From NCBI GenBank assembly GCA_028284235.1, contig JANQSC010000016.1, positions 1-64,000 of the forward strand: a stretch of DNA of 64,000 nucleotides, in the 5' to 3' direction. The DNA is from Opitutaceae bacterium (GTDB lineage Bacteria > Verrucomicrobiota > Verrucomicrobiia > Opitutales > Opitutaceae). Shown here piece after piece: positions 16,051 to 24,183 of this stretch (position 1 is its first letter; every line of letters starts with the position of its first letter). The position numbers and the translations under genes were made by a program. Below the pieces are notes generated by a model. It searched no databases. It saw only the letters and a list, made by a program, of their open reading frames with translations, and was not told the DNA's origin.

Positions 16051-17277
16051 TCAAAGAACAAATAAAGTTACGGAGGTTCCTTCAGAAGAAGTGTCGACAT
16101 CCATCTTAAGCCCATCAATTCTCCCAATCGTACGCACTATGTGATCCACACCATCACCTTCAAAAGATTTCTCCGGAACCCTTTGTTTTAAGTATTCTTT
16201 CACTTTTCCTGGCATGATTTTTTCGTTGTTCACTTCAATTTTGATGCCGTTCTCAAATAGAGAGAATCGCACCGTGGATATCTTGTTTCTTTCATAAGCA
16301 TTAGCGATAATATTAACGATAAGAACGAAAACGTTAATAAGGTCATCCTTTCCTACTCTATTCTTGGGATGGTTCTCAATGCGTTTAGTAATACCATCTA
16401 TTTTGCAATCCCCAAGTGTGCCCATCGAGGAACAAATCAAACGCACGATTCTTGTGTAACTAGTAATTCCTTTCTTCTCCAAGAGAAGTTCCTCTGGATT
16501 CTCAGCTATTGTTTTATACAAAATGTCAGAGGCAATATCATGAAACAACGAAAGCCTCCTCAAATTCTTTGCTAGCTTGCTTGCCTCACCATATTGACCC
16601 CCATCAAGGGCATCTCCAAGAAGCGATAGATTTCCCTTAAATCCAATATTCTTCCAGATATGCCTAATATATTCAACCAATTCCCTTGCCAATCCTAATT
16701 CTTGGCGCGCTGTTTCTGCGTGATAAGAAAAGTCTTCTGCTATTAGATTCATAAATTTGCTTTGCATCAGCCACAGAATCTCCGCCGAAGTTTCGATGCT
16801 TTTTTTTGCCGATAGATTTCTGTCAATCACAACAAAGGTCGAAAGATGAATTTTCGTAGTCCCTACACTCTGATGTATCCCTATCCAAAAGTACTGTTTA
16901 CCGAATTCACTATCTTGGAGATGCTCACATAACTCCTCGATTGATGCTTCGCGGTACTCTTTTCTATCGAACTCTCTTTCTATTTTTTCATATCTTAACC
17001 TAGCCAAGGGCAATTGTTGGCTACTGGAAATAGAGCCAGTTTTTCTTACTGATCTGTCCAATCTTGCAAGAGAGCCCTTTTCCTGAAGAAATCTTTTAAG
17101 TATACCGTCATCTTTCAGGTAACTGCTTTCACCCAATGAAAATGAATGAAATTGGGACGACTCATCGATAACCCTTTCATGGTAATAATACAAATCTATA
17201 GCTCGTACATTGGAGTTAGATACAGCTTGAATGGCGTTAACCGCCCGCAATAAGGTTGTATTTTTAATTACGCGCAT
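16051..17277 (-). CDS. Histidine-kinase-like protein with degenerate ATPase domain
   Basis: This 408-residue protein has no transmembrane segment. Its C-terminus resembles a GHKL ATPase: an N-box-like VFVLIVNIIANAYERN, then a glycine segment SFEGDGVDHIVRTIGRIDG, then the closing SSEGTSVTLFVL. The D-box, normally DxGxG, reads VNNEKIMPG, so ATP binding may be weak or lost. A possible dimerisation helix with SLFHDIASDIL precedes it. The N-terminal 200 residues are unknown. It overlaps the binding-protein gene by 14 bp (ATG 17277, after AAGGTGG), and its stop is one base from the response regulator. Confidence 0.72.
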   Translation of the reverse strand: MRVIKNTTLLRAVNAIQAVSNSNVRAIDLYYYHERVIDESSQFHSFSLGESSYLKDDGILKRFLQEKGSLARLDRSVRKTGSISSSQQLPLARLRYEKIEREFDRKEYREASIEELCEHLQDSEFGKQYFWIGIHQSVGTTKIHLSTFVVIDRNLSAKKSIETSAEILWLMQSKFMNLIAEDFSYHAETARQELGLARELVEYIRHIWKNIGFKGNLSLLGDALDGGQYGEASKLAKNLRRLSLFHDIASDILYKTIAENPEELLLEKKGITSYTRIVRLICSSMGTLGDCKIDGITKRIENHPKNRVGKDDLINVFVLIVNIIANAYERNKISTVRFSLFENGIKIEVNNEKIMPGKVKEYLKQRVPEKSFEGDGVDHIVRTIGRIDGLKMDVDTSSEGTSVTLFVL

Positions 17278-18274
17278 CCACCTTATCGTGATACTCCCTG
17301 ACAAACTCAAACCGAAGTACTTCCGTTAGGTCGGGGTTGGATCTCATAAAACCCAACTCTACCATCATTTCACACATATACTGCCATGATTCCATATCAC
17401 TGTCCAACACTCTCCCTTCGTATCCATCCAGATATTCCATACCTTCTTTTAGTCCAAGAAGCTCTTTCTCTTTATTTATAGAACTATCAAAACGAGAGAG
17501 GCTTTCGATCGCATCCTTGGGATTTGATAGAGCCGCTTCCCATCCTGCTGCCATCGTGTTAACAAATCTTCTCACTAGATCTGGATCTTCTTCCAAAACC
17601 TCTCTTTTAGTAAAATAACATATCCCTTTAAATTGTATTCCGAAATTCTTAGGTTCAATCAATGAATATTCTATGCCTCTCAGTTTTAGTTCAGAAGTTT
17701 CGTCGTAAATGAAGACTGGACGAAGATCACATTCATCTTTTGCAATAAAGTTTTTGAGATCAAATGGGATTGGAACTGGAACAAAATCGACTCCCCTTTC
17801 CAAACCAGTCTTTTTAATAAATACTTCATACAGGTATTGCATATTGCCACCTGGCAACTCACCTATCCTCTTTCCTTTAATGTCCTCTAATGTCGATATC
17901 CCTTTTTCCTCCTTTGCCAACCATACACCTGGTGAATCATAGCTAACCAAGCCAACAATTACAAAATCCGCGCCTTTATCGTTCGCGGCAAGAACCAAGT
18001 CCGCTCCAGCTACACCAAAGTCATCCGTCCCTGCCTGAATCAGTTTTATAGGATCTATTCCTGGGCCACCGGGGTTCACGATTATTGATATTCCGTTATC
18101 TTCGTCATATTTTTCGGAAGCAAGAACTTCGCCCACAAACGAACATGACGGTATCCAATTTAGGCGAACCGATACCTCATTTCTCTCTCTTTCATCAGTC
18201 CTCAAATAAATGACTAATATAACAGATGCTACTAAGATTATAATGGTTGAATAAACTAATTTTCTATTTTTCAT
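17264..18274 (-). CDS. NMT1/THI5-type ABC substrate-binding protein, membrane-anchored
   Basis: This 336-residue protein resembles the SsuA/TauA/ThiY group of periplasmic binding proteins: VRLNWIPSCSFVGEVLA near the N-terminus, VNPGGPGIDPIKLIQAGTDDFGVAGAD, and EDIKGKRIGELPGG. The WIP and PGGPG motifs are closest to pyrimidine (HMP/ThiY-like) binders, but no thiamine gene is near. Instead of a cleavable signal or lipobox it has one hydrophobic anchor at residues 8-24. It overlaps the methyltransferase by 11 bp. It should deliver a small metabolite to the permease and might also feed a signal to the downstream two-component pair, which is inference. Confidence 0.82.
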   Translation of the reverse strand: MKNRKLVYSTIIILVASVILVIYLRTDERERNEVSVRLNWIPSCSFVGEVLASEKYDEDNGISIIVNPGGPGIDPIKLIQAGTDDFGVAGADLVLAANDKGADFVIVGLVSYDSPGVWLAKEEKGISTLEDIKGKRIGELPGGNMQYLYEVFIKKTGLERGVDFVPVPIPFDLKNFIAKDECDLRPVFIYDETSELKLRGIEYSLIEPKNFGIQFKGICYFTKREVLEEDPDLVRRFVNTMAAGWEAALSNPKDAIESLSRFDSSINKEKELLGLKEGMEYLDGYEGRVLDSDMESWQYMCEMMVELGFMRSNPDLTEVLRFEFVREYHDKVDARN

Positions 18275-18995
18275 CTTTCTTATTTTTACTGAACATTGTC
18301 ATTAAGAACGGAGGAACTCTCTTAACAGCACTACGCCCCTCACAATTTACATCGGGAAATTCCACCATCTGGTCGAGTGAAAAACCAGATTCCAGAGGCA
18401 TATTTATCATTTCAGAAAGCCTCCAATGATAATCATAAAATCTAAAATCTTCATTTTCTTTCCCATGTAAAACCACAGGAAACTCGTGCAATTCATCCAT
18501 GTAATTAAAAGGCCTACCCTCAGTGTACTCTGCCCTGTGGCTTGCAAAGTCATAGCCCCTAAAACAAGGATGAGTGACTGTGACGACAAAATGCCCACCC
18601 GGCACCAGTGAGCGGTGTACACAATCTAATATCTCCTTGTACTCACCATAACTTCCTATACACATCAAAACTAGTGAAAAAACTACAACATCATAGCTCT
18701 CTGTCTCAATCTGATCAGGCGATGAATAAGACTTCACTGCCCTGGTCCGAGACTTTTTCAATGCCAAACTAACCGCCTCTTTGTTGATATCATAGAGACC
18801 TATTTCAATGTTTGAATCTAAATTCGACAATAAAACTCCATCGCCACAACCGTAATCTAGTAATCTCCTCGGACGAACAGAATTCAAAATTCTCCCCAGC
18901 TTCTGGTGAACACTTTGTTCTTCCGCAAAGTCCGCTTCAAACACTCCAAGCGCACTTGATCCAGTCCAAAATTCTTTTCCAATTCGTTTATCCAT
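18264..18995 (-). CDS. Class I SAM-dependent methyltransferase
   Basis: This 243-residue protein has motif I LLDYGCGDG (45-53), an acidic residue at the end of the next strand (IGLYDINKEAV), and the post-motif region YDVVVFSLVLMCIG then LVPGGHFVVTVTHP. These are hallmarks of class I methyltransferases acting on small molecules. The ATG at 18995 lies 4 bp past the permease stop; the longer frame would run through the permease gene. Its place between the permease and binding-protein genes is unusual and suggests it methylates the imported compound or a product of it. The substrate is unknown. Confidence 0.82.
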   Translation of the reverse strand: MDKRIGKEFWTGSSALGVFEADFAEEQSVHQKLGRILNSVRPRRLLDYGCGDGVLLSNLDSNIEIGLYDINKEAVSLALKKSRTRAVKSYSSPDQIETESYDVVVFSLVLMCIGSYGEYKEILDCVHRSLVPGGHFVVTVTHPCFRGYDFASHRAEYTEGRPFNYMDELHEFPVVLHGKENEDFRFYDYHWRLSEMINMPLESGFSLDQMVEFPDVNCEGRSAVKRVPPFLMTMFSKNKKDEK

Positions 18996-18999
18996 ATCT

Positions 19000-19752
19000 T
19001 CAAATTCCCAAACCTGGGTTATACCAAAAAGCAATTCGACGTTCAATGAACACCACCGCAGCGTAGAAAGAAAACCCAAGAACACTTGAAAGAAATAATG
19101 TGCACATCATCAATTCCGACTCTAACCGCAATGCACTCACATATAGATTTCTTCCCAATCCATCTGGAACCCCTGAAAATTCTGCTACAATTGCACCGAT
19201 AACGGCCAATGTAGAACCAATTCTTAATCCCGCAAAAAGCTGAGGCAAAGACAAGGGAAAGTAGGCGTAGCGAATTAAATCACCGACAGAGGCATTGTTA
19301 AGTGTGAAAAGATCAATGATCGACCTGTCTACATGACGTATTCCATTCGCCAAATTAACGAAGATTGGGAAATATGCCAATACAGCGGACATTATCACAA
19401 TTGGCAAAAGACCAATCCCAAAAATAATTATCAACAACGGAGCTATTGTAATTAATGGAATTACCTGGAGGACAATCATAAACGGCAAAACGATCCTCAT
19501 TAATTTCGGAAGATACACACAAACAACAAGTGTTCCTATCGCCACAACCATAGCCACGCATAACCCTGCAAATGCTTCAGATGCAGTTTTTCCGGCCGCA
19601 TATAACAATTCAACATAGTTATTAAGAAAAAACTCCGCAATTAAGCTAGGGGTACTCATCAACAATCTAAATGACGGAAAGCGCGAAGCGACTAATTCCC
19701 AAAATAAGAGACCAAAGAAAATAATACTAGCCAATGTTATTACTCTTTTCAT
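19000..19752 (-). CDS. ABC transporter permease (SsuC/TauC/ThiX type)
   Basis: This 250-residue protein has about six membrane helices and the cytoplasmic EAA-like loop LIRYAYFPLSLPQLFAGLRIG, where the ATPase docks. The family imports sulfonates, nitrate, taurine or pyrimidines with NMT1/THI5-type binding proteins. I used the ATG at 19752 (MKRVITLAS); an ATG at 19776 is possible and would deepen the overlap with the ATPase gene. Neither has a strong ribosome site, so coupling to the upstream gene is likely. Confidence 0.85.
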   Translation of the reverse strand: MKRVITLASIIFFGLLFWELVASRFPSFRLLMSTPSLIAEFFLNNYVELLYAAGKTASEAFAGLCVAMVVAIGTLVVCVYLPKLMRIVLPFMIVLQVIPLITIAPLLIIIFGIGLLPIVIMSAVLAYFPIFVNLANGIRHVDRSIIDLFTLNNASVGDLIRYAYFPLSLPQLFAGLRIGSTLAVIGAIVAEFSGVPDGLGRNLYVSALRLESELMMCTLFLSSVLGFSFYAAVVFIERRIAFWYNPGLGI

Positions 19753-20488
19753 TGATAAAATAATTGCGTAATTCATTCAATTCATCAGCCAGATCGGAAA
19801 AAGGGTTTTGACTGAAAAGCCTATCCAAAGAAGCTTTAATTTCCAACTCCATTTCAATCTTCCCAGATCGTCCCAATATAACAATCTTATCAGATAGTAG
19901 CAAAGCCTCCTCAATATCATGCGTAACCAATACAGACATTGCTGGATATTCACTTTTCAATCTAGTTAACTCTCTGTACAACTTATGCTTCCAGCCAAAA
20001 TCTAATGAGGAGAATGGTTCATCCAACAATAGAAGCTTGGGACGTGTTGATAAAGTTCTGGCCAAAGAAACTCTAGTGCGCATTCCACCAGAAAGCTCGC
20101 TAGGCAAAAAATCCTTATACTCTTCTAAACCCACATTTTGGACTAGTTCTTCCGCAAAAAAAACATCCCGCTTTTGCAACATTAAAGGTAGTTTCACATT
20201 TTCAACTACTGTCATATTCGGAAGCAAACTCGGTTCTTGAAACATAAACCCAACATCACCAGTTTCTAAAAAGCGATTGGGAGACATCCCTTCAATGAAT
20301 ATATTGCCGTCGATTGACTGTGCAGAACTAATCTTCAAACCGCTTATCGCCCGTAAAAGAGTAGTCTTACCAATGCCTGACGACCCAAGCACAGTTATGG
20401 TTCCATCACCTTCAAATTCGACGTTCAATCCATCCAGGATATTTTGAGCATTTAATCTTACGCTCAAATCTTGTATTGAAAGATTCAT
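19727..20488 (-). CDS. ABC transporter ATP-binding protein (SsuB/TauB/ThiZ type)
   Basis: This 253-residue ATPase has Walker A GSSGIGKTT (35-43), the signature LSGGMRTRVSLARTL, Walker B LLLLDEPFSSLD and the switch histidine VTHDIEEAL, all typical of nitrate/sulfonate/pyrimidine importers. I used the ATG at 20488 (MNLSIQDLSV); an ATG at 20515 only adds unrelated residues. It is the first gene of the AT-rich operon, downstream of a palindrome with flanking direct repeats. It energises the permease that follows. Confidence 0.87.
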   Translation of the reverse strand: MNLSIQDLSVRLNAQNILDGLNVEFEGDGTITVLGSSGIGKTTLLRAISGLKISSAQSIDGNIFIEGMSPNRFLETGDVGFMFQEPSLLPNMTVVENVKLPLMLQKRDVFFAEELVQNVGLEEYKDFLPSELSGGMRTRVSLARTLSTRPKLLLLDEPFSSLDFGWKHKLYRELTRLKSEYPAMSVLVTHDIEEALLLSDKIVILGRSGKIEMELEIKASLDRLFSQNPFSDLADELNELRNYFINEKSNNIG

Positions 20489-20534
20489 TTCAAAACAAGA
20501 TGCACAGTTCTCCAATCAGGGACAGCAAAACAAT

Positions 20535-20589
20535 CTCTCAAAAATCATTCTCCCGTAAGCTTACGGATAAATAAACTCTCAAAAATCAT
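20535..20589 (-). promoter_or_regulatory. Palindrome and direct repeats upstream of the ABC operon
   Basis: A perfect 14-bp palindrome CCGTAAGCTTACGG (20553-20566) is flanked by two direct copies of CTCTCAAAAATCAT (20535-20548 and 20576-20589). The set lies about 50 bp upstream of the first gene of the operon in very AT-rich DNA. It looks like an operator for a dimeric regulator. Its core recurs at 15103-15112 behind the last gene. Confidence 0.55.
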
Positions 20590-20772
20590 CAGAGTTCCAT
20601 AATTAATTAGATTTCAAATATTACTGATAATATTGTTGGACAACCACTTACAAACTTAATTCGCACGAAGGGCTAAACCCCTTAATGGGAGAAAATTTAA
20701 CGTCCGAACAGCTTTTCGTGTCTAGGATCACTCCACCAAGGACTTGCCACATCGACGAGGGAGCAAGTGACG

Positions 20773-20850
20773 TCAGGTCTTGACTTTTGACAAAAAGACC
20801 GGCTTGGCGGCCTTTTTCTTCTTCGCTGTCTTTTTCTTCGGTCCGGGCAT
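20773..20850 (-). CDS. Lysine-rich micro-ORF (doubtful)
   Basis: A 25-codon frame starting at ATG 20850 encodes MPGPKKKTAKKKKAAK followed by a short tail. Such lysine-alanine runs are typical of histone-H1-like nucleoid proteins, so this could be a tiny nucleic-acid-binding peptide or the broken end of a larger Hc1-like gene. The run could also arise by chance from a T-rich stretch. AGAGG lies 14 bases upstream, which is too far for a good ribosome site. Confidence 0.25.
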   Translation of the reverse strand: MPGPKKKTAKKKKAAKPVFLSKVKT

Positions 20851-20946
20851 ACTCGGCAAGCTACCTCTCAATCCTCCTCTAGTAACTCCCTGATTGTCAA
20901 ACTACAAGAAAGCCCTTCTTTTACAGGAAGAATGGTGATCTTCATA

Positions 20947-20974
20947 CGCGGCACGGCGCGAGCGCCGGCCCTAC
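20947..20974. repeat. REP-like 28-bp repeat copy
   Basis: This copy runs from CGCGGCACGGCGC to GCCGGCCCTAC and differs from the copy at 1507-1534 at only a few positions. It is intergenic, like the others. A further hairpin with arms GGACGG / CCGTCC, also ending in CCTAC, follows at 21021-21045. Confidence 0.72.
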
Positions 20975-21199
20975 GGGCAGCCCGGTCTTTCGACTCGCTC
21001 AGAATCGTGAGCGGAACTTCGGACGGCCCGGCGGTCCGTCCCTACCTAATTTCAAACCGGTTCGACGTACAAATAGATCATCATTGACGCTCTATACTCA
21101 AATCATCTCGACTTCAACGACCCCGATCCCGCAAGGGACCCCGACACAGTTGGAGGCAAATCGGCGGCTCTTCACAATTCACTCCTCACTATTCACCAT

Positions 21200-23755
21200 T
21201 CACTCCTCTTTCTTCCAGCTCGTCTTGACGACTGGATTTCGTCGGAGGGGCGTCCCCTCATAGAGGGCGAGCATGTTGGTTTCGAGTGTTTCGATGACGT
21301 CGCTGTCGCAGGGATAGTCGGCCATGGCTTGCCGCAGGCCGCGCAGGCCTTGGCTCAACGAGCTCAAGTCGTAGTCCTTTCCATTCGGGCTGAGTACCTT
21401 GCCGAGCCAGTTGATGAACTCGACGGACTCTGGGTCTTTCGCTTTTCCCTCGAAACTCATCCACGCTCCTTTGTGCCTTTCGTTGACGAGGAAGTAGTCA
21501 TACGTCGTACCCCCGTATGAGCGGGACTCAAAGCCGTCCGACCAGCGTGTGACGTTTTCCCACACAGTCGTGCGCTTGATCCGCGCCGGTTCGGCGTCCA
21601 TGCAGCCCGGATACCTCCCCTCGTAGTTGACCACGAAATACGCTAGCAACGGCTCCAAGACCGTCTGCCTTCTGGCGCTCGCGAGCATAATCTCCCGTAG
21701 TTGATCGCCCGTTACAATATTGCCCGTTAACAGCCCAAAGAAATCCATCAAGCCCGGTTGCAGCAACGGCTGCAGGTAGGCGATCATGGGTTCCTGGAAG
21801 CGACGGTCCTCGTCGGCCAGCCTTTGAGTATCGCCACGATAGATCGCATTGAGGTAGATCGCTCCCGGATAGTCGGGATGAAAGGGACCGTCGCCTACGC
21901 GAGCAACAAAGGCGGCGCGGTCGATCTCGTCGACTCGCGTCTCCCGACGTTGCTGAATCTCGCGCCAGGTCGGCGAGACAACGGGATCAATGCCGATGGC
22001 GTAGGCACTTCCAAACTGGGCGGCCTCGTTGCGATCTTCGATCCCATCAAGCTGCTCGAAAAACGCCGGCCGCAATTGACTGAAGGCCGCTTCGCGGAGC
22101 GCTCCGAATTCCTTGATAAACGATCGATAGGCGGGCCGTTGAGCGATGGTGCCAAGAGAGTCGCCCGTGGCGCCATACCAGCGCTTCCCTTTGGAAAGCG
22201 ATTCGTACGGATCCGAGGTGGATCGCAGATCGGACAAGGTACGTTGAAGGCTGCTTTCGAGAGCCGGGTCGCAGCGCTGCCAGAATTCGGATTCAAGCCC
22301 GGGCTTCTGCGCATCGCTCAGCTTTTGAAAGAGAACATCTTTTCGCAAGAGCATCAGATCCCTGAACGCCATCGTATCCTGCGATTGGAGACGAGAAACG
22401 ATTCCTTCCAAACGTTCGAGAATCACGGCGACCGCCTTGCGGGAGATCGTTTCAACCATCGCGCCCTTCGCCGACTCCGCCTCGGACGGCCACAGCGACG
22501 CCGCGAGTTTTTCTCGTTGGAACTCGTAGGCTTCGGCGAGCTCGATGCTGCCGCTTTCCTCCATGGCCTGATTCATCGCGTCCTGCCAAGCGGCCAAAAC
22601 CTCCAGCGCGAGCGCGGCGGACGTCGCGTCGAAACGATTGAATCCGCCCTGGTCGCCGAAGGCGCTCGCCAGAGAGGTCGCAATCGGCGAGCGGTAGAGC
22701 GGTGTTGCTGGAGTGAGACAGCGACGCTGCATGTCCATTCCGATGGTGAACACTTCTTGTTTGCCCAACTCGTCGAAGGTTTTCCCGAAATGAGGAATAA
22801 ACGCTTCCGGCCGGAATAGGTTCGCCACCTGGATCAAGCCGGTAAACTCCATCTGCGAGGCGCCGTGCGCTTCCATCTCCGACGCCCAATCCAGGATGTG
22901 CTGCGGACAACCCGTTCCGCTCGGACGGGCGGGCATAGGGGAACCGGCAGGGATTTGACCCGTTTGTTGGGCCACTCCGTGCAAAGCGATGTCCTGCAAT
23001 TGCTGCCGGAGTTCCTGAACGCGTTGATGGTCCCCGGCGCGAGCAGCCTCGACCATTTCCTTTTGGAGCTTTTGGGATGCTTGCAACTGGGCCATCGCCG
23101 CTTCCTGCTGGGCCTTCGCGGCGGCTTGCTGCTGCTTCCGCGCTTTCATAATTGCGAGGGGATTCGGCGGCAAGGCGCGAGTGATATTGGGACCCGTATT
23201 GATACCGGAAATACGTTTGAGCGTTTCCGGGGGAGCGTCGCCGCGTTTTAGAACATAGGGCAGGCTGTTTCGGGCCTGTCCGCTGTGGAAGATCGCCATC
23301 GACTGCGAGTCGGGCGATAGAACGGCGATCTGAGCATTGTAGTTGCGGACTCGGCCCGCGTGCTCCCAGTAGAACAGCAGCGTATTGGTCTCGGGATGGA
23401 AATAGCCGGAAATGTCAGCCGTTTCAGATTGCGTTCCGTATCGAGGGCTCGAAACGCTCGATACGAACGTACCGGCAAACGAGATCGTCTCCAAATGGGC
23501 CGGGGAATAGACCGACCGAGGCTGACCGCGGCCGCCAGCGGTCACCGGGGGCTCGCTTTCGTGAATTTGAATAACGACCTGCCGCAGTTGGCCGCCGAAA
23601 TTGGTCTTATCGAGGCCGGACCATTGACCCATCACATCGGCGGTGTTGGCGGCGTTCGCGGAACTCGTGAACAATAGAGCGATCAACGCCGCGACGACCG
23701 AAGAACCGCGACCGAGGAAGAACGCGACACGCATTTGGCAAAACTGGGATGTCAT
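21200..23755 (-). CDS. Large secreted protein of unknown function
   Basis: This protein of 851 residues starts with a clear signal peptide ending in SSANA (the start may be ATG 23734, giving MRVAFFLGRG, seven residues later). After about 180 residues of beta-type sequence comes a glutamine- and alanine-rich helical stretch (KARKQQQAAAKAQQEAAMAQ and on) likely to form a coiled coil, then about 550 residues with several tryptophans and many charged residues and no recognisable catalytic motif. I cannot assign a family. It is single, with the tRNA gene upstream and a repeat region downstream, and is presumably periplasmic. Confidence 0.8.
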   Translation of the reverse strand: MTSQFCQMRVAFFLGRGSSVVAALIALLFTSSANAANTADVMGQWSGLDKTNFGGQLRQVVIQIHESEPPVTAGGRGQPRSVYSPAHLETISFAGTFVSSVSSPRYGTQSETADISGYFHPETNTLLFYWEHAGRVRNYNAQIAVLSPDSQSMAIFHSGQARNSLPYVLKRGDAPPETLKRISGINTGPNITRALPPNPLAIMKARKQQQAAAKAQQEAAMAQLQASQKLQKEMVEAARAGDHQRVQELRQQLQDIALHGVAQQTGQIPAGSPMPARPSGTGCPQHILDWASEMEAHGASQMEFTGLIQVANLFRPEAFIPHFGKTFDELGKQEVFTIGMDMQRRCLTPATPLYRSPIATSLASAFGDQGGFNRFDATSAALALEVLAAWQDAMNQAMEESGSIELAEAYEFQREKLAASLWPSEAESAKGAMVETISRKAVAVILERLEGIVSRLQSQDTMAFRDLMLLRKDVLFQKLSDAQKPGLESEFWQRCDPALESSLQRTLSDLRSTSDPYESLSKGKRWYGATGDSLGTIAQRPAYRSFIKEFGALREAAFSQLRPAFFEQLDGIEDRNEAAQFGSAYAIGIDPVVSPTWREIQQRRETRVDEIDRAAFVARVGDGPFHPDYPGAIYLNAIYRGDTQRLADEDRRFQEPMIAYLQPLLQPGLMDFFGLLTGNIVTGDQLREIMLASARRQTVLEPLLAYFVVNYEGRYPGCMDAEPARIKRTTVWENVTRWSDGFESRSYGGTTYDYFLVNERHKGAWMSFEGKAKDPESVEFINWLGKVLSPNGKDYDLSSLSQGLRGLRQAMADYPCDSDVIETLETNMLALYEGTPLRRNPVVKTSWKKEE

Positions 23756-23919
23756 TCTGGCAAGGGGTGGAAGTGAGAAACAACGCTAGCGGGTACTGTG
23801 ACGCATTCCGAGCCTCGAATATTCACAAATTTGAAAAATCGGGCGAAACCGAAACGTCATCGCCTAGATCGGGAGTTGACTTACGTGAAGCGATACCTAT
23901 CCCCTTCCCTTTCGACTAC

Positions 23920-24008
<89 letters not shown>

Positions 24009-24020
24009 GCTTCGCCCTCT

Positions 24021-24074
24021 GGGCTACGCGCGGCTGGCGCCCACTTGGGGAACGTTCCACTCGCGCGGTAGCCC
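24021..24074. repeat. Inverted repeat downstream of the tRNA
   Basis: GGGCTACGCGCG (24021-24032) pairs with CGCGCGGTAGCCC (24062-24074) with one bulged base. It starts 14 bp after the tRNA CCA and could help end the tRNA transcript, although no T-run follows. The left part (GCTTCGCC to GGGCTACG) resembles, in reverse, the hairpin sequence at 40-72, so it may be a degenerate copy of a dispersed repeat. Confidence 0.45.
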
Positions 24075-24183
24075 CAAACCTACGAAAGATCTTGGCCCTA
24101 TTTCAATCGAATCGCCGCCGTGGTTATAGGCTTTTTGGCAACTCGGTAAATTGCTGCTAGTATCTCTGCTATCCCCATGTTTC

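Larger units (their letters stand above)
20516..21199. other. Intergenic region: operator, micro-ORF and repeats
   Basis: This 684-bp gap marks the right edge of the AT-rich operon, and base composition shifts back to GC-rich at about 20.7-20.9 kb. It holds the palindromic operator, a 25-codon lysine-rich frame at 20773-20850, a REP-like copy at 20947-20974 and a second hairpin at 21021-21045. No larger gene is apparent. Confidence 0.6.
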
